Source: Akkermansia muciniphila
GTDB lineage: Bacteria; Pseudomonadota; Gammaproteobacteria; Burkholderiales; Burkholderiaceae_C
Direction of reading: 5' to 3'
Length of the DNA: 64,000 nucleotides
Assembly: GCA_943331105.2 (NCBI GenBank)
Contig: CALQKH020000007.1
Location: forward strand, 62,001-126,000
Shown here: positions 43,534 through 54,416 of the stretch, piece after piece
Layout: every line of letters begins with the position of its first letter
Numbering within the stretch: position 1 is the stretch's first letter
The notes under the pieces: generated by a model
The model's database searches: none
What the model was told of the DNA's origin: nothing
Seen by the model: the letters and a program-made list of their open reading frames with translations, nothing else
Program-made: the position numbers and the translations under genes

Positions 43534-45186
43534 ATGCAGCTCCAAGGCCAACACGTTCTGATTCTCGGTTTGGGTACATCCGGCTTGGCGATGGCCCGCT
43601 GGTGCGCCCGCGCCGGAGCCGAAGTGTCTGTGGCCGACACCCGTGATGCACCGCCCCAGTTGGCGGCATTGCAGGCCGAGTGGCCATCGGTGCGCTTTAT
43701 GGCGGGACCCTTCTCAGCTGACTTGGTCCAAGGCACGTCGGTGCGCGCCGTGTTTCGCAGTCCCGGTTTGGCGCCCGATGTGGTCGCGCCGGTGGTGAAT
43801 GCCGCGCAAGCCATGGGCTTGTGGCAGGGCGTTGAACTGACGTTGTTTGCGGTTGCATTGAGCGACTTGTACACACGATTTGCTTACAAGCCCCAAGTGT
43901 TGGCGATCACGGGTACCAATGGCAAAACGACAGTGACCGCACTGACCGGTCAATTGGTGGCGCGTGCAGGCAAGTCGGTGCAGGTGGCGGGCAACATTGG
44001 CCCCACACTGCTGGACACTTTGACCCAAGCTTTGGCTCGGGCGCAAGCCCAAATTGACGTTCCGGCCGAATCAGAGACGCCAACCAAAGCAGACTCAGAA
44101 TCAGCAGAAGCTGATTTTCCAACAGCGGCCACATCGACTGAAGCCGAGCCCGAGGTCACCAAGCGGCACCCTTTGGCGGCAGCCCTTCCAGAAGTGTGGG
44201 TCTTGGAATTGTCCAGCTTCCAGTTGGACAGCTGCGAGGGCTTTGAGCCCACAGCTGCCACGGTGCTCAATGTGTCACAAGACCATTTGGACTGGCATGG
44301 CGACATGTCTGTCTATGCGGCGGCCAAAGCCCGTATTTTTGGTGAACAAACCCTGATGGTGCTCAACCGCGAAGAGCCCCTGGTCATGGCCATGCGGCCA
44401 GCGCCTGTTCGAGTCAAATTGCAAAAGCCCATAGAGCGCGAATGCCTCCTGTTTGGTGGTGACATGCCGCAGCGACCCGGTGATTTCGGCATCGAAGTGG
44501 CCAACGGCATGACGTGGCTGGTGCGTGCACTCGAGGCCGATGAAACGCATCGCCGTCGCAAGGACCAAGAAGACGATTTGCACATCCAACGCTTGATCCC
44601 TGCCGATGCCTTGCGCATCCGGGGTCGGCACAACGCGGTCAATGCGCTGGCGGCGCTGGCCTTGGCCAGCAGCGCAGGTTGTGCTTTGGGCCCCATGTTG
44701 TACGGTTTGCGCGAATACCGGGGTGAGCCCCATCGGGTGGAGCCGGTGGCCATCATCGATGGCGTCGAATTTTTTGACGACAGCAAGGGCACCAACGTGG
44801 GCGCCACTGCGGCCGCCCTCAAAGGTTTGGGCACTGATCGCCGTATCGTGGCCATCTTGGGTGGGGAGGGCAAGGGTCAAGACTTCTCGCCCTTGGCCGA
44901 GCCCATCTCACGCTTTGCCCGTGCCGTCGTGCTGATCGGCCGCGATGCCCCGCTGATCCGAGCTGCACTGCAAGACAGCGCAGCCCCACTGCACGATGCC
45001 GCCGACATGGCCTCAGCCGTCACCTTGGCTGCCGAGTTGGCCCAAAGCGGTGATGCGGTGTTGATGTCCCCCGCTTGCGCCAGCTTCGACATGTTTGACC
45101 ACTATGTGCACCGGGCTGAGGTGTTTGTTCAAGCTGTCAGCGAATTGGCGGATGCCGCCGGTGTCGCCATGGAGGGCGGGCTGTGA
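43534..45186 (+). CDS. murD: UDP-N-acetylmuramoylalanine--D-glutamate ligase, with acidic insertion
   Basis: 550 residues, about 110 longer than E. coli MurD. The N-terminal Rossmann domain starts at [16 protein letters not shown]-binding [11 protein letters not shown] is at 127-137, and LELSSFQLD and the C-terminal DDSKGTN are present. Between the NIGPTLL and LELSSFQ motifs, residues about 170-220 form an extra low-complexity Glu/Ala/Thr/Ser-rich stretch, where E. coli has about 15 residues. A second charged insertion ([12 protein letters not shown]) precedes the third domain. Catalytic motifs are intact, so activity is expected. It follows mraY by 3 bp. Confidence 0.94.
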   Translation: MQLQGQHVLILGLGTSGLAMARWCARAGAEVSVADTRDAPPQLAALQAEWPSVRFMAGPFSADLVQGTSVRAVFRSPGLAPDVVAPVVNAAQAMGLWQGVELTLFAVALSDLYTRFAYKPQVLAITGTNGKTTVTALTGQLVARAGKSVQVAGNIGPTLLDTLTQALARAQAQIDVPAESETPTKADSESAEADFPTAATSTEAEPEVTKRHPLAAALPEVWVLELSSFQLDSCEGFEPTAATVLNVSQDHLDWHGDMSVYAAAKARIFGEQTLMVLNREEPLVMAMRPAPVRVKLQKPIERECLLFGGDMPQRPGDFGIEVANGMTWLVRALEADETHRRRKDQEDDLHIQRLIPADALRIRGRHNAVNALAALALASSAGCALGPMLYGLREYRGEPHRVEPVAIIDGVEFFDDSKGTNVGATAAALKGLGTDRRIVAILGGEGKGQDFSPLAEPISRFARAVVLIGRDAPLIRAALQDSAAPLHDAADMASAVTLAAELAQSGDAVLMSPACASFDMFDHYVHRAEVFVQAVSELADAAGVAMEGGL

Positions 45187-46484
45187 GCGAAGTCATGTCT
45201 TTCACCCAGCGGCTGCAAGCCAGTGTTTCACGCACGGGCAGGGTGTTGACGGGCGGCGCTTGGGGTGGTCAGGCGGCGTCTCAGCAGGGGTTACCAGTCA
45301 ATCTGGGTGACTACGACATGGCCGGCCATTCACGGGGCCAAGGCTCTCGCATGATGGGTGTTGACCAAAGCCTGGTTTGGGTGGTCGTGGCCTTGGTGTT
45401 GTGGGGCATGGTGATGGTGTATTCGGCCTCGATTGCGATGCCTGACAACCCGCGCTTTTCACGCTATGCCCACACACACTTTTTGATTCGCCATGTCATG
45501 GCCATCACGGTCGGTTGCGTCATGGCTTTGCTGGCTTTCCAAGTGCCCATGGAAACTTGGGAAAAAATGGCCAGACCGCTGTTTGTGTTGTCCTTGATCT
45601 TGTTGGCCTTGGTGTTGTTGCCCTTTATTGGCAAAGGCGTCAACGGCGCACGGCGCTGGATCTCTTTTGGCGTGATGAATTTTCAGCCCTCAGAGTTGGC
45701 CAAGTTGGCGACCATCATTTATGCCGCCAATTACATGGTGCGCAAAATGGAAGTGAAGGAAAACTTCTTCAAGGCCGTCTGGCCCATGGGCGCAGCGGTC
45801 GGTTTAGCAGGTGTGTTTTTGTTGGCGGAACCCGATATGGGCGCCTTCTTGGTCATTGCGACGATTGCCATGGGCATTTTGTTTTTGGGCGGCGTCAATG
45901 CGCGGATGTTTTTCCTGATCTTGGGTGTTTTGATCTTGGCATTTGTCGTCATGATCGCCGAGTCTCCGTGGCGCCGCGAGCGTATTTTTGCTTACCTAGA
46001 CCCCTTCAGTGCCGAGCACGCCTTGGGCAAAGGCTATCAGTTGACACACTCATTGATCGCGATTGGCCGTGGCGAAGTGTGGGGCGTGGGTTTGGGCGGC
46101 AGCGTCGAAAAACTGCACTGGTTGCCCGAGGCGCATACCGATTTCTTGCTGGCCGTGATTGGCGAAGAGTTTGGCCTGATCGGCGTGTCCTTGGTGATCT
46201 TCATGTTCCTCTGGCTCAGCCGCAGAATCATGGTGATCGGGCGTCAGGCGATTGCCCTTGAGAAAGTGTTCTCAGGTTTGGTGGCGCAAGGCGTGGGCAT
46301 TTGGATCGGCTTTCAGGCCTTCATCAACATGGGCGTGAACTTGGGTGCATTGCCCACCAAGGGCTTGACTTTGCCTTTCATGAGTTACGGCGGATCCGCC
46401 CTCATGATGAACCTGATTGCTGTCGCTGTGGTGTTGCGCATTGATGCCGAAAACAAACAAATGATGCGTGGAGGCCGATCATGA
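45183..46484 (+). CDS. ftsW: SEDS peptidoglycan glycosyltransferase FtsW
   Basis: 433-residue polytopic membrane protein that polymerises septal peptidoglycan with FtsI. A cytoplasmic N-terminal region of about 55 residues precedes the first membrane helix ([20 protein letters not shown]). SEDS signatures are [25 protein letters not shown], the [16 protein letters not shown] motif and [17 protein letters not shown]. The start is GTG 45183, overlapping the murD TGA; an in-frame ATG at 45195 is an alternative. Confidence 0.95.
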   Translation: MSEVMSFTQRLQASVSRTGRVLTGGAWGGQAASQQGLPVNLGDYDMAGHSRGQGSRMMGVDQSLVWVVVALVLWGMVMVYSASIAMPDNPRFSRYAHTHFLIRHVMAITVGCVMALLAFQVPMETWEKMARPLFVLSLILLALVLLPFIGKGVNGARRWISFGVMNFQPSELAKLATIIYAANYMVRKMEVKENFFKAVWPMGAAVGLAGVFLLAEPDMGAFLVIATIAMGILFLGGVNARMFFLILGVLILAFVVMIAESPWRRERIFAYLDPFSAEHALGKGYQLTHSLIAIGRGEVWGVGLGGSVEKLHWLPEAHTDFLLAVIGEEFGLIGVSLVIFMFLWLSRRIMVIGRQAIALEKVFSGLVAQGVGIWIGFQAFINMGVNLGALPTKGLTLPFMSYGGSALMMNLIAVAVVLRIDAENKQMMRGGRS

Positions 46485-47551
46485 CCACCCAGCAAAAAAC
46501 AGCGCTGGTCATGGCCGGGGGCACAGGCGGCCATATTTTCCCGGGCTTGGCGGTGGCTGAAGCGCTGCGCGAGGCGGGCTGGCAAGTTCACTGGTTAGGA
46601 GCCCCCAACAGCATGGAGCACGACTTGGTGCCAGCACGTGGCTTTGCGTTCGAACCCGTGGCTTTTGGCGGTGTGCGTGGCAAAGGCATTCAGACCTTGG
46701 CTTTGTTGCCATTGCGCTTGTTGCGTGCATTTTGGCAAAGTCTGCAGGTGGTGCGGCGCGTCCAACCTGATGTGGTGTTGGGCTTGGGTGGCTACATCAG
46801 CTTCCCGGGGGGCATGATGGCCAGCCTGTGGGGCAAGCCCTTGGTTTTACACGAGCAAAATTCGGTCCCTGGTTTGGCCAACAAGATCTTGTCGCAGCTG
46901 GCAGATCGGGTATTCACGGCCTTCCCCGGGGTGTTCAAAACCGGACAGTGGGTGGGCAATCCCTTGCGACGCGCTTTCACCGCGCAAGCCTCGCCCGCAG
47001 AACGTTTTGCAGGTCGTACCGGACCGCTGCGCTTGCTGGTGGTGGGTGGCAGTTTGGGGGCCAAAGCCTTGAACGACTTCGTGCCGCAAGCCTTGGCCTT
47101 GATGAGCGCCGACAAGCGCCCCGTGGTCATTCACCAAAGTGGCGCCAAACAAATCGATGCACTGCGCAGCAACTACCAAGCTGCTGGCGTTGAGGCTGAA
47201 TTGACCCCTTTCATCGACGACACGGCCAGCGCTTTTGCGCAGGCCGATGTGGTCATTTGCCGCGCTGGTGCCAGCACCGTGACCGAGCTGGCCGCAGTGG
47301 GTGCGGCCGCCTTGTTTGTGCCTTTCCCTTTTGCGGTGGACGATCACCAAACCACCAATGCCCAGTTCTTGGTGGCCGCAGGGGGCGGATGGCTCACGCC
47401 ACAAGCCGAATTGAACGCGCAGGGCTTGGCCGATTGGTTGAGCAGCCTCGACAGAGCTCAGCTGTTGGCGGTCGCAGACAAGGCCAGTGCGCAGAAAAAA
47501 ATTCAGGCAACCCGGGAGATCTTGATGGCCTGTGAGGAGTTGGCAGCATGA
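46481..47551 (+). CDS. murG: UDP-GlcNAc--lipid I N-acetylglucosaminyltransferase
   Basis: 356-residue GT28 enzyme, associated with the inner face of the membrane, that adds GlcNAc to lipid I to make lipid II. The N-terminal [14 protein letters not shown] loop, [24 protein letters not shown], and the donor-binding [15 protein letters not shown] and [12 protein letters not shown] motifs are complete. Start overlaps ftsW by 4 bp and stop overlaps murC by 4 bp. Confidence 0.96.
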   Translation: MTTQQKTALVMAGGTGGHIFPGLAVAEALREAGWQVHWLGAPNSMEHDLVPARGFAFEPVAFGGVRGKGIQTLALLPLRLLRAFWQSLQVVRRVQPDVVLGLGGYISFPGGMMASLWGKPLVLHEQNSVPGLANKILSQLADRVFTAFPGVFKTGQWVGNPLRRAFTAQASPAERFAGRTGPLRLLVVGGSLGAKALNDFVPQALALMSADKRPVVIHQSGAKQIDALRSNYQAAGVEAELTPFIDDTASAFAQADVVICRAGASTVTELAAVGAAALFVPFPFAVDDHQTTNAQFLVAAGGGWLTPQAELNAQGLADWLSSLDRAQLLAVADKASAQKKIQATREILMACEELAA

Positions 47552-48978
47552 AACACGCCATCCGGAAAATTCACTTCATTGGTGTCGGCGGCTCGGGCAT
47601 GAGCGGCATCGCCGAGGTCTTGCTCAATTTGGGCTACGAAATATCGGGCTCAGACTTGTCAGACAGCGCCACTTTGCGCCGATTGGCCGCGCTCGGCATC
47701 GATACCCATGTGGGCCACAGTGCTGAACATGTGAAAGATGCCGATGCAGTGGTGACTTCCACTGCCGTCAAGTCAGACAACCCCGAAGTGCTGGCAGCTC
47801 GCGCACGCCACATCCCGATCGTGCCGCGCGCGGTGATGTTGGCCGAGCTCATGCGCATGAAGCAAGGCGTGGCCATCGCCGGTACCCATGGCAAGACCAC
47901 CACCACCAGTTTGGTGGCCAGTGTTTTGGCTGAGGCCGGTTTGGACCCGACTTTTGTGATCGGCGGGAGGCTCAATAGTGCCGGAGCCAACGCCAAATTG
48001 GGCACCGGTGATTACATCGTGGTTGAGGCCGACGAGTCCGACGCCTCGTTTTTGAATTTGCTGCCAGTGATGGCGGTGGTGACCAACATCGATGCCGACC
48101 ACATGGAAACTTATGGCCATGATCTGGCCAAACTCAAAGGCGCTTTTGTCGAGTTTTTGCACCGGATGCCCTTTTACGGCACGGCGATCGTGTGTTCAGA
48201 CGATCCAGGTGTGCAGTCCATTGTTGAGCGCATCGCTCGGCCCGTGACCACTTATGGTCTGCACGAAGGTGCGCAAGTGCGGGCCGTTAATGTGAAAGCC
48301 GACAACGGGCAAATGCATTTCACGGTGCAACGTCGCAACGGCGTCACGCTGCCTGACTTGCCCATCGTATTGAATTTGCCTGGCGAACACAATGTGCTCA
48401 ATGCCTTGGCAGCCATCTCGGTGGCAGTGGAGTTGGGTGTTCAGGACGCGGCTGTGCAAAACGCATTGGCCCAATTCAAGGGTGTGGGCAGACGTTTCCA
48501 GCGTTATGGTGAGGTGGCCACTGCCGATGGCGCAGGCCGTTTCACGGTCATTGATGATTACGGTCACCACCCTGTGGAGATGGCGGCCACCTTGGCGGCA
48601 GCGCGCGGCGCGTTTCCAGGCCGTCGTTTGGTCTTGGCATTCCAGCCACACCGTTACAGCCGCACACGCGATTGCTTTGAAGACTTTGTCAAAGTCATCA
48701 GCCAAGGCTGTGACAGTGTGTTGTTGTCCGAGGTCTATGCCGCAGGTGAGGCCCCGATCGTGGCGGCAGATGGCCGCTCATTGGCGCGTGCCTTGCGTGT
48801 GGCGGGCAAGCTGGAACCCGTGTTTGTTGACCAAATCGCCGACATGCCACGCATGGTGATGGGCAACGCACGCGATGGCGATGTGCTCATTTGCATGGGT
48901 GCTGGCTCCATTGGTGCCACGCCAGCACAAGTGGTGGCTTTGGCCGGTTTGGTGGCCACTCAGGAGGCTTCGGTATGA
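47548..48978 (+). CDS. murC: UDP-N-acetylmuramate--L-alanine ligase
   Basis: 476-residue Mur ligase that adds the first residue, L-Ala, to UDP-MurNAc. [16 protein letters not shown] starts the nucleotide-binding domain; ATP-binding [23 protein letters not shown] and [10 protein letters not shown] are typical. It overlaps murG and ddl by 4 bp each. Substrate UDP-MurNAc is made by MurA and MurB, which are not in this window. Confidence 0.96.
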   Translation: MKHAIRKIHFIGVGGSGMSGIAEVLLNLGYEISGSDLSDSATLRRLAALGIDTHVGHSAEHVKDADAVVTSTAVKSDNPEVLAARARHIPIVPRAVMLAELMRMKQGVAIAGTHGKTTTTSLVASVLAEAGLDPTFVIGGRLNSAGANAKLGTGDYIVVEADESDASFLNLLPVMAVVTNIDADHMETYGHDLAKLKGAFVEFLHRMPFYGTAIVCSDDPGVQSIVERIARPVTTYGLHEGAQVRAVNVKADNGQMHFTVQRRNGVTLPDLPIVLNLPGEHNVLNALAAISVAVELGVQDAAVQNALAQFKGVGRRFQRYGEVATADGAGRFTVIDDYGHHPVEMAATLAAARGAFPGRRLVLAFQPHRYSRTRDCFEDFVKVISQGCDSVLLSEVYAAGEAPIVAADGRSLARALRVAGKLEPVFVDQIADMPRMVMGNARDGDVLICMGAGSIGATPAQVVALAGLVATQEASV

Positions 48979-49955
48979 CCGGTACAAGTCTGCCATCCTG
49001 TGCACATTTGGGCAAAGTGGCGGTGCTGATGGGCGGGCGTTCAGCTGAGCGTGAGGTGTCCCTCATGTCGGGCCAGGGCGTGCTCAAAGCGCTGTTGGAC
49101 AGCGGTGTCGATGCCCATGCCTTTGACCCTGCACAGCGCGACTTGACGGCTTTGAAGCAAGAAAGCTTTGACCGCTGCTTTATCGCCTTGCATGGCCGAT
49201 TTGGTGAAGACGGCACCGTACAAGGTGCCTTGGAGTTGATGGGCATCCCTTACACCGGATCGGGCGTCATGGCGTCCAGCATGGCCATGGACAAGGTGAT
49301 GACCAAGCGTGTCTGGCAAGCCGAAGGCCTGCCCACACCGCGCCACGTATTGGTGCATCCATCTCAGATCGACACCGTCTCGAGGGAAGCTCTGATTGCG
49401 GCCTTGGGCTTGCCCATGATCGTCAAGCCAGCCCAAGAAGGTTCATCCATCGGCGTGAGCAAGGTCACCCAAGCAGCCGATTTGACCGCAGCATTGCAAG
49501 CCGCTGCCGTTTGCAACAGCGATATTTTGTGTGAGCAATGCATCGTAGGGGACGAGGTGACTTGCCCAGTATTGGGCGATGGCGATCATGCCCAGGCCTT
49601 GCCCATGATCCGTATCGTCGCGCCAGACGGCAACTACGACTACCAAAACAAATATTTCACAGACGACACACAGTATCTGGTGCCCTGCGGATTGCCCGAG
49701 TCAGAGACGGCAGCCATCGACGCATTGGTCATCAAGGCCTACCAAGTTTTGGGCTGCAGGGGCTGGGGTCGCATCGACGTGATGATCGACGCTGCCACGC
49801 GCCAGCCTTATTTGCTGGAAATCAACACATCGCCAGGCATGACGGGCCACTCCTTGGTGCCCATGTCAGCGCGTGCGGCAGGCATGTCTTACGAGGCTTT
49901 GTGCTGCCATTTATTGGCCCATGCCGGCCTGGACTACAAAGGGGCTGCCAAGTGA
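48975..49955 (+). CDS. ddl: D-alanine--D-alanine ligase
   Basis: 326-residue ATP-grasp enzyme that makes the D-Ala-D-Ala dipeptide used by MurF. It shows [67 protein letters not shown] and [16 protein letters not shown], including the metal-binding Glu and Asn. ATG 48975 overlaps the murC stop by 4 bp; earlier in-frame codons lie inside murC and are rejected. Confidence 0.95.
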   Translation: MTGTSLPSCAHLGKVAVLMGGRSAEREVSLMSGQGVLKALLDSGVDAHAFDPAQRDLTALKQESFDRCFIALHGRFGEDGTVQGALELMGIPYTGSGVMASSMAMDKVMTKRVWQAEGLPTPRHVLVHPSQIDTVSREALIAALGLPMIVKPAQEGSSIGVSKVTQAADLTAALQAAAVCNSDILCEQCIVGDEVTCPVLGDGDHAQALPMIRIVAPDGNYDYQNKYFTDDTQYLVPCGLPESETAAIDALVIKAYQVLGCRGWGRIDVMIDAATRQPYLLEINTSPGMTGHSLVPMSARAAGMSYEALCCHLLAHAGLDYKGAAK

Positions 49956-50755
49956 GCACAAGCCTGCCTTTGCCCACCGATGTTCGGCTCATGAACCTTG
50001 CGGCAGGTTTGCTGTCGCTGGTATTCGTGGTGCTGGTTTTGGGCGGCGGGGCTTGGTGGGTGCTGCGTCATCCAAAATTTGCCATTCAATCGATCACTGT
50101 GCAGGGCGAGGTGGTTCGCAGCCACGCAGCGAGTTTTCGCAACCATGTGGTGCCGCAATTGAGTGGCAATTTTTTCACCCTCAATTTGGCGCAAGCGCAG
50201 CAAGCGTTTCAGTCGGTGCCCTGGGTGCGCGAGGCGGTGGTGCACCGCGTTTTCCCTGGACAACTGCGTTCGGTGGTGGTGGAGCATCAGCCAATGGCGA
50301 CTTGGGGTGAAGAGGGCGGCAACTTCATGGTCAATGAGCAGGGCCAAGTGTTTGAGGCGCCTGTGGAAGACGTGGACATTGAGAAACTGCCGCGCATGCA
50401 AGGACCTGAGGGTACATCTCTGTTGGTCACGCGCATGTACCGGGTCATGACGCCTTTGTTTGAAACCCTGGACTTCAGACTTGAAAAAATCGAATTGACG
50501 GCCCGTGGCAGTTGGCGGGTTTGGACCGAAAGCGGCGCACTCGTGGAGTTGGGGCGGGGTACGGAAGCTGAGTTGATGCAACGGGTGGATTTGCTCTTGA
50601 GGACATTGCCCCAAGTCACGGGCCGGTACAACCGGACACCCATGGCTTTGATGGGCGCCGACCTCAGGCACAAAGATGGTTATGCCTTGCGTTTGCGGGG
50701 TGTGAGCACGTTGGCTGAGAACGACAAAAACGGTCTTGATGGGTCAAGACGATGA
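49952..50755 (+). CDS. ftsQ: Cell division protein FtsQ
   Basis: 267-residue bitopic membrane protein. A cytoplasmic N-terminus and one membrane segment ([19 protein letters not shown]) are followed by the periplasmic POTRA domain ([53 protein letters not shown]) and the FtsQ beta domain that binds FtsB/FtsL. The start is GTG 49952, overlapping the ddl stop by 4 bp. The same frame is open far upstream within ddl, which is an overlap artefact. Confidence 0.93.
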   Translation: MSTSLPLPTDVRLMNLAAGLLSLVFVVLVLGGGAWWVLRHPKFAIQSITVQGEVVRSHAASFRNHVVPQLSGNFFTLNLAQAQQAFQSVPWVREAVVHRVFPGQLRSVVVEHQPMATWGEEGGNFMVNEQGQVFEAPVEDVDIEKLPRMQGPEGTSLLVTRMYRVMTPLFETLDFRLEKIELTARGSWRVWTESGALVELGRGTEAELMQRVDLLLRTLPQVTGRYNRTPMALMGADLRHKDGYALRLRGVSTLAENDKNGLDGSRR

Positions 50756-50779
50756 CATTAAACGGAAACGGTGGTTGAC

Positions 50780-52009
50780 ATGGCAAAAGAGTACAAAGAT
50801 CTGGTCATTGGCTTGGACATTGGCACCTCCAAGGTCATGGCGGTGGTGGCCGAGGTCATGCCTGATGGTCAACTCAAGATCGCAGGTCTTGGGATTGCGC
50901 CTGGCAATGGCCTCAAGCGGGGCGTGGTGGTCAACATCGACGCCACAGTTCAAAGCATTCAGCAGGCCTTGAAGGAAGCCGAGTTGATGGCCGATTGCAA
51001 GATCACCCGAGTCAATTGCGGCATCACTGGCAGCCATATTCGCGGTATCAATTCCAGCGGCATGGTGGCCATCAAGGACAAAGAGGTGACCCAAGCCGAC
51101 TTGGCGCGCGTGATGGAGACGGCGCGTGCCATCAACATCTCCAGCGATCAACGTTTGCTGTTGGTCGCACCCCAGGAGTTCGTGATCGACGGTCAAGAAG
51201 TCAAAGAGCCGATCGGCATGAGTGGCATGCGCCTGGAGGCCAAAGTGCACATCGTGACCGGTGCCCAAAGTGCGGCAGAAAACATCATCAAGTGTGTCCG
51301 CCGCTGCGGCCTCGAAGTGGACCAACTGCTGCTCAACCCACAATCGTCCAGCTTGGCTGTGTTGTCCGAAGACGAGCGTGAACTGGGCGTAGTGTGCGTC
51401 GACATCGGTGCGGGTACGACAGATGTCGCGATTTTCGCCAACGGCTCCATTCGCCATACGGCGGTGATTCCGATTGCGGGCGACTTGATCACCAGCGACA
51501 TCGCCATGGCTTTGCGAACGCCCACCAAAGATGCCGAAGACATCAAAGTCGAGAGCGGTTATGCCAAGCAAATGTTGGCGGATCCCAATGCGCAGGTCGA
51601 GGTGCCAGGCTTGGGTGACCGGGGCCCTCGCATGCTCAGCCGCCAGGCATTGGCCGGGGTCATCGAGCCACGCATTGAAGAGATTTTCTCACTCGTGCAT
51701 CAAGTGATCCGTGAATCGGGCTACGAAGAGGTCTTGTCTTCGGGCATTGTTCTGACCGGTGGCAGCGCGGTGATGCCCGGCATGATTGAGTTGGGCGAAG
51801 ACATTTTCCTCAAACCCGTGCGCAGGGGCCTGCCCAAATATTCGGGTGGGTTGGCCGACATGGTCAGCCAACCCCGTGCGGCCACAGTGATGGGCTTGCT
51901 AGAAGAGGCCCGACTGGCCCGTTTGCGTGGCTACAAAGTGACACAAAAGAAAAGCTCTGTGAACAACGCTTTCGGGCGTTTCAAAGACTTCATCGTGGGG
52001 ACCTTCTGA
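50780..52009 (+). CDS. ftsA: Cell division protein FtsA
   Basis: 409-residue actin-like ATPase that tethers FtsZ to the membrane and recruits later division proteins. GLDIGTSKVMAVV is the phosphate-1 motif, CVDIGAGTTDVAIF phosphate-2, and LTGGSAVMPGM the adenosine motif. A conserved membrane-targeting amphipathic helix closes the protein (NAFGRFKDFIVGTF). ATG 50780 matches family starts; a GTG three codons earlier is possible. The 144 bp gap to ftsZ is the largest inside the cluster. Confidence 0.95.
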   Translation: MAKEYKDLVIGLDIGTSKVMAVVAEVMPDGQLKIAGLGIAPGNGLKRGVVVNIDATVQSIQQALKEAELMADCKITRVNCGITGSHIRGINSSGMVAIKDKEVTQADLARVMETARAINISSDQRLLLVAPQEFVIDGQEVKEPIGMSGMRLEAKVHIVTGAQSAAENIIKCVRRCGLEVDQLLLNPQSSSLAVLSEDERELGVVCVDIGAGTTDVAIFANGSIRHTAVIPIAGDLITSDIAMALRTPTKDAEDIKVESGYAKQMLADPNAQVEVPGLGDRGPRMLSRQALAGVIEPRIEEIFSLVHQVIRESGYEEVLSSGIVLTGGSAVMPGMIELGEDIFLKPVRRGLPKYSGGLADMVSQPRAATVMGLLEEARLARLRGYKVTQKKSSVNNAFGRFKDFIVGTF

Positions 52010-52153
52010 TGCGCTGGGTCCTCGCATTCACCATTCGTGGCAGCCCTCTTTGGTCCAGGCCTTGTCGATGTTGACAAGCCTTTGACCCCTCATCCATTGA
52101 TTTCAAAAAAACGTTTACAAATTCCGGCACCTGCAGATATTTAGGAGAGCACC

Positions 52154-53362
52154 ATGACCATTGAAATGATCCAAACCGAAGAATTCAACCAAGGCACCCA
52201 GATCAAGGTGATCGGCGTGGGCGGCGGCGGCGGCAATGCTGTTGAGCACATGATCGTGAGCGAGGTCCAAGGCGTTGAGTTCATTTGCGCCAACACCGAC
52301 GCTCAAGCGTTGGCACGCAGCGCTGCACACCGCTTTGTGCAACTGGGTCAAACCGGTCTGGGCGCTGGCAGCAAGCCCGACAAAGGCCGCGAAGCCGCTG
52401 AAGCTGCTGAGGCGGAAATTCGTTCCGCCATCGAAGGCGCGCACATGTTGTTCATCACCGCCGGCATGGGCGGTGGCACCGGCACCGGCGCCGCCCCCGT
52501 GATTGCCAAGATCGCCAAAGACATGGGCATTCTGACGGTGGGTGTGGTGACCAAGCCCTTCGACTTCGAAGGCAAGCGCCGCATGACCAATGCCGACGAA
52601 GGCATGCGAGAACTGGAAGCCAATGTGGATTCCTTGATCGTGGTGTTGAACGAAAAACTGCTGGAGTTGCCCGGCGGTGAAGACATGACGCAAGACGAGG
52701 CTTTCTCGCACGCCAACGATGTGCTGAAAAACGCCGTCGGCGGCATTGCAGAAATCATCAATGTACCCGGCCATGTGAACGTCGACTTTGAGGACGTGCG
52801 CACTGTGATGGGCGAGCCCGGCAAAGCCATGATGGGTACGGCAGCGGCAAGCGGCCCAGACCGCGCCCGCATTGCGGCAGAACAAGCCGTGGCTTGTCCT
52901 TTGTTGGAAGGTGTGGACCTGAAAGGTGCACGCGGCGTTTTGGTGTTGATCAGCGCGGCCAAGGGCTCTTTGAAATTGTCCGAGTCCAAGCAAGCCATGA
53001 ACACCATCCGCGACTGCGCTTCCGAAGAAGCCCACGTCATCTACGGCACGGCTTACGACGAAAGCTTGGGTGACCAGATCCGCGTGACTGTGGTCGCCAC
53101 CGGTTTGGCCAAGGCCGGCACTGTGCGTCCGGAACTCAAGGTGCTGCGCACCGGTACCGACAACGTGCCTTTCATGATGGGTGGGCAAGATGCGGTGTCT
53201 GCGCCTTTGAACTCGGCAGCCAGCTTGGGCGCCAGCGGCATGAACACACCGGCCATCTGGCGCAGCAACCGCACCCACGCGGCTGCGCGAGTAGACGGTA
53301 TGGCCAATGCCGGTATGGACGACATCGAGATCCCAGCCTTTTTGCGCAAACAAGCCGACTGA
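52154..53362 (+). CDS. ftsZ: Cell division protein FtsZ
   Basis: 402-residue tubulin-like GTPase that forms the Z ring. KVIGVGGGGGNAVEHM, the tubulin signature GGGTGTGAAPVIAK, the NVDFEDVRTVM synergy loop (T7) and a variable linker lead to the conserved C-terminal peptide DDIEIPAFLRKQ, which binds FtsA and other partners. A TTAGGAG Shine-Dalgarno precedes ATG 52154. The long gap before it suggests extra promoter input, as in other bacteria, but no clear promoter was seen. Confidence 0.97.
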   Translation: MTIEMIQTEEFNQGTQIKVIGVGGGGGNAVEHMIVSEVQGVEFICANTDAQALARSAAHRFVQLGQTGLGAGSKPDKGREAAEAAEAEIRSAIEGAHMLFITAGMGGGTGTGAAPVIAKIAKDMGILTVGVVTKPFDFEGKRRMTNADEGMRELEANVDSLIVVLNEKLLELPGGEDMTQDEAFSHANDVLKNAVGGIAEIINVPGHVNVDFEDVRTVMGEPGKAMMGTAAASGPDRARIAAEQAVACPLLEGVDLKGARGVLVLISAAKGSLKLSESKQAMNTIRDCASEEAHVIYGTAYDESLGDQIRVTVVATGLAKAGTVRPELKVLRTGTDNVPFMMGGQDAVSAPLNSAASLGASGMNTPAIWRSNRTHAAARVDGMANAGMDDIEIPAFLRKQAD

Positions 53363-53387
53363 TCTTCACATACTTGGTTACATCGCC

Positions 53388-53427
53388 TTAAAGGCCAGGC
53401 GGGCAGCAATGCCCTTCTGGCCTTTAA
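53388..53427. terminator. Strong hairpin between ftsZ and lpxC
   Basis: TTAAAGGCCAG and CTGGCCTTTAA form an 11 bp outer stem, and GGGCA/TGCCC a 5 bp inner stem with loop GCAA; two unpaired bases on each side separate the stems. There is no T-run after it. It begins 25 bp past the ftsZ stop and ends 9 nt before the lpxC ATG, so it may end or attenuate the dcw transcript or sequester the lpxC start region. Confidence 0.6.
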
Positions 53428-53436
53428 AATTGGCGC
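53425..53436 (+). promoter_or_regulatory. Possible lpxC -10 element giving a leaderless transcript
   Basis: TAAAAT (53425-53430) ends 6 nt before the lpxC ATG at 53437, with no Shine-Dalgarno sequence between. It overlaps the foot of the hairpin 53388-53427, so promoter and hairpin functions would compete. No convincing -35 element was seen. Confidence 0.35.
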
Positions 53437-54360
53437 ATGCTTGCACAACGCACACTCAAAACCTTGACCCAAGCCGTAGGCGTGGGTTTGCACAGTGGCC
53501 AGCGGGTCGAACTGACTTTGCGCCCTGCTGCACCCGACACGGGCATCGTGTTTCGCCGGGTCGATCTGCCGGAGCCTGTGGACATTCCTGTCCGAGCCGA
53601 ATCGGTCACCGACACCCGCTTGGCCTCGACCATCTCGGTGGGCCAAGCCAAGGTTTTCACCGTCGAGCACCTGATGTCAGCTTGCGCTGGGCTGGGCATC
53701 GACAACCTGTATGTCGACATCACGGCCGAAGAAGTCCCCATCCTCGATGGCTCTGCCTCTTCTTTTGTCTTTTTGTTGCAAAGTGCGGGCATCGTCGAGC
53801 AAAACGCGCCCAAGCGGTTTTTGCGAGTGCTCAAGACGGTTCAGGTCAGCGAGGGCGAGGGCGCCAACATCAAGTGGGCCAAATTGGAGCCTTATCACGG
53901 CTACAAGCTCAGCTTCGAGATCGACTTTCGGCACCCTGCGGTGGACTCGACAGGCCAGCAGGTGATGTTTGACATGTCAGAGGGTGTGTATGCGCGCGAC
54001 ATTGCCCGTGCCCGCACGTTTGGCTTCACCAAAGATGTGGAGATGATGCGCGCCAACGGCTTGGCCTTGGGTGGTGGTTTGGACAACGCCATCGTCATGG
54101 ACGATTACAAAGTCTTGAACGCCGACGGTTTGCGGTACGACGACGAGTTCGTCAAGCACAAAATCCTGGATGCCATGGGCGACCTCTATATCGTGGGCAA
54201 GCCCTTGTTGGCCGCCTACAGTGCCTTCCGTTCGGGTCACGCCATGAACAACCTGTTGCTTCGCGAGTTGCTGTCGCAGCCTGAAGCCTATGAGGTGGTG
54301 ACTTTTGACAAAGCCAGTCAGGCCCCCAAAGGATTTGCGGCCCTTCAACCGGCTTGGTAA
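53437..54360 (+). CDS. lpxC: UDP-3-O-acyl-N-acetylglucosamine deacetylase
   Basis: 307-residue zinc enzyme that performs the committed step of lipid A synthesis. Zinc ligands and catalytic residues are in VEHLMSAC, the [10 protein letters not shown] helix and [11 protein letters not shown]; the ILDGSASSF loop is typical. It follows ftsZ as in most proteobacterial dcw clusters and probably marks its end. UDP-GlcNAc from GlmU is the upstream precursor. The start has no Shine-Dalgarno but a TAAAAT hexamer 6 nt upstream, and a large hairpin lies just before it. Confidence 0.95.
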   Translation: MLAQRTLKTLTQAVGVGLHSGQRVELTLRPAAPDTGIVFRRVDLPEPVDIPVRAESVTDTRLASTISVGQAKVFTVEHLMSACAGLGIDNLYVDITAEEVPILDGSASSFVFLLQSAGIVEQNAPKRFLRVLKTVQVSEGEGANIKWAKLEPYHGYKLSFEIDFRHPAVDSTGQQVMFDMSEGVYARDIARARTFGFTKDVEMMRANGLALGGGLDNAIVMDDYKVLNADGLRYDDEFVKHKILDAMGDLYIVGKPLLAAYSAFRSGHAMNNLLLRELLSQPEAYEVVTFDKASQAPKGFAALQPAW

Positions 54361-54416
54361 GCCGAAGGGTCGAGGTCAATCGACCTCATGCCAACCTCCA
54401 GATGAGTGTTCGGCTT
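54359..54416. terminator. Nested hairpin between convergent lpxC and DMT transporter genes
   Basis: An outer stem AAGCCGAA/TTCGGCTT (54359-54366 with 54409-54416) encloses an inner stem GAGGTC-AATC-GACCTC (54372-54387). It exactly fills the gap between the lpxC stop and the stop of the convergent transporter. It lacks T-runs, so termination would be weak or Rho-assisted. Confidence 0.4.
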
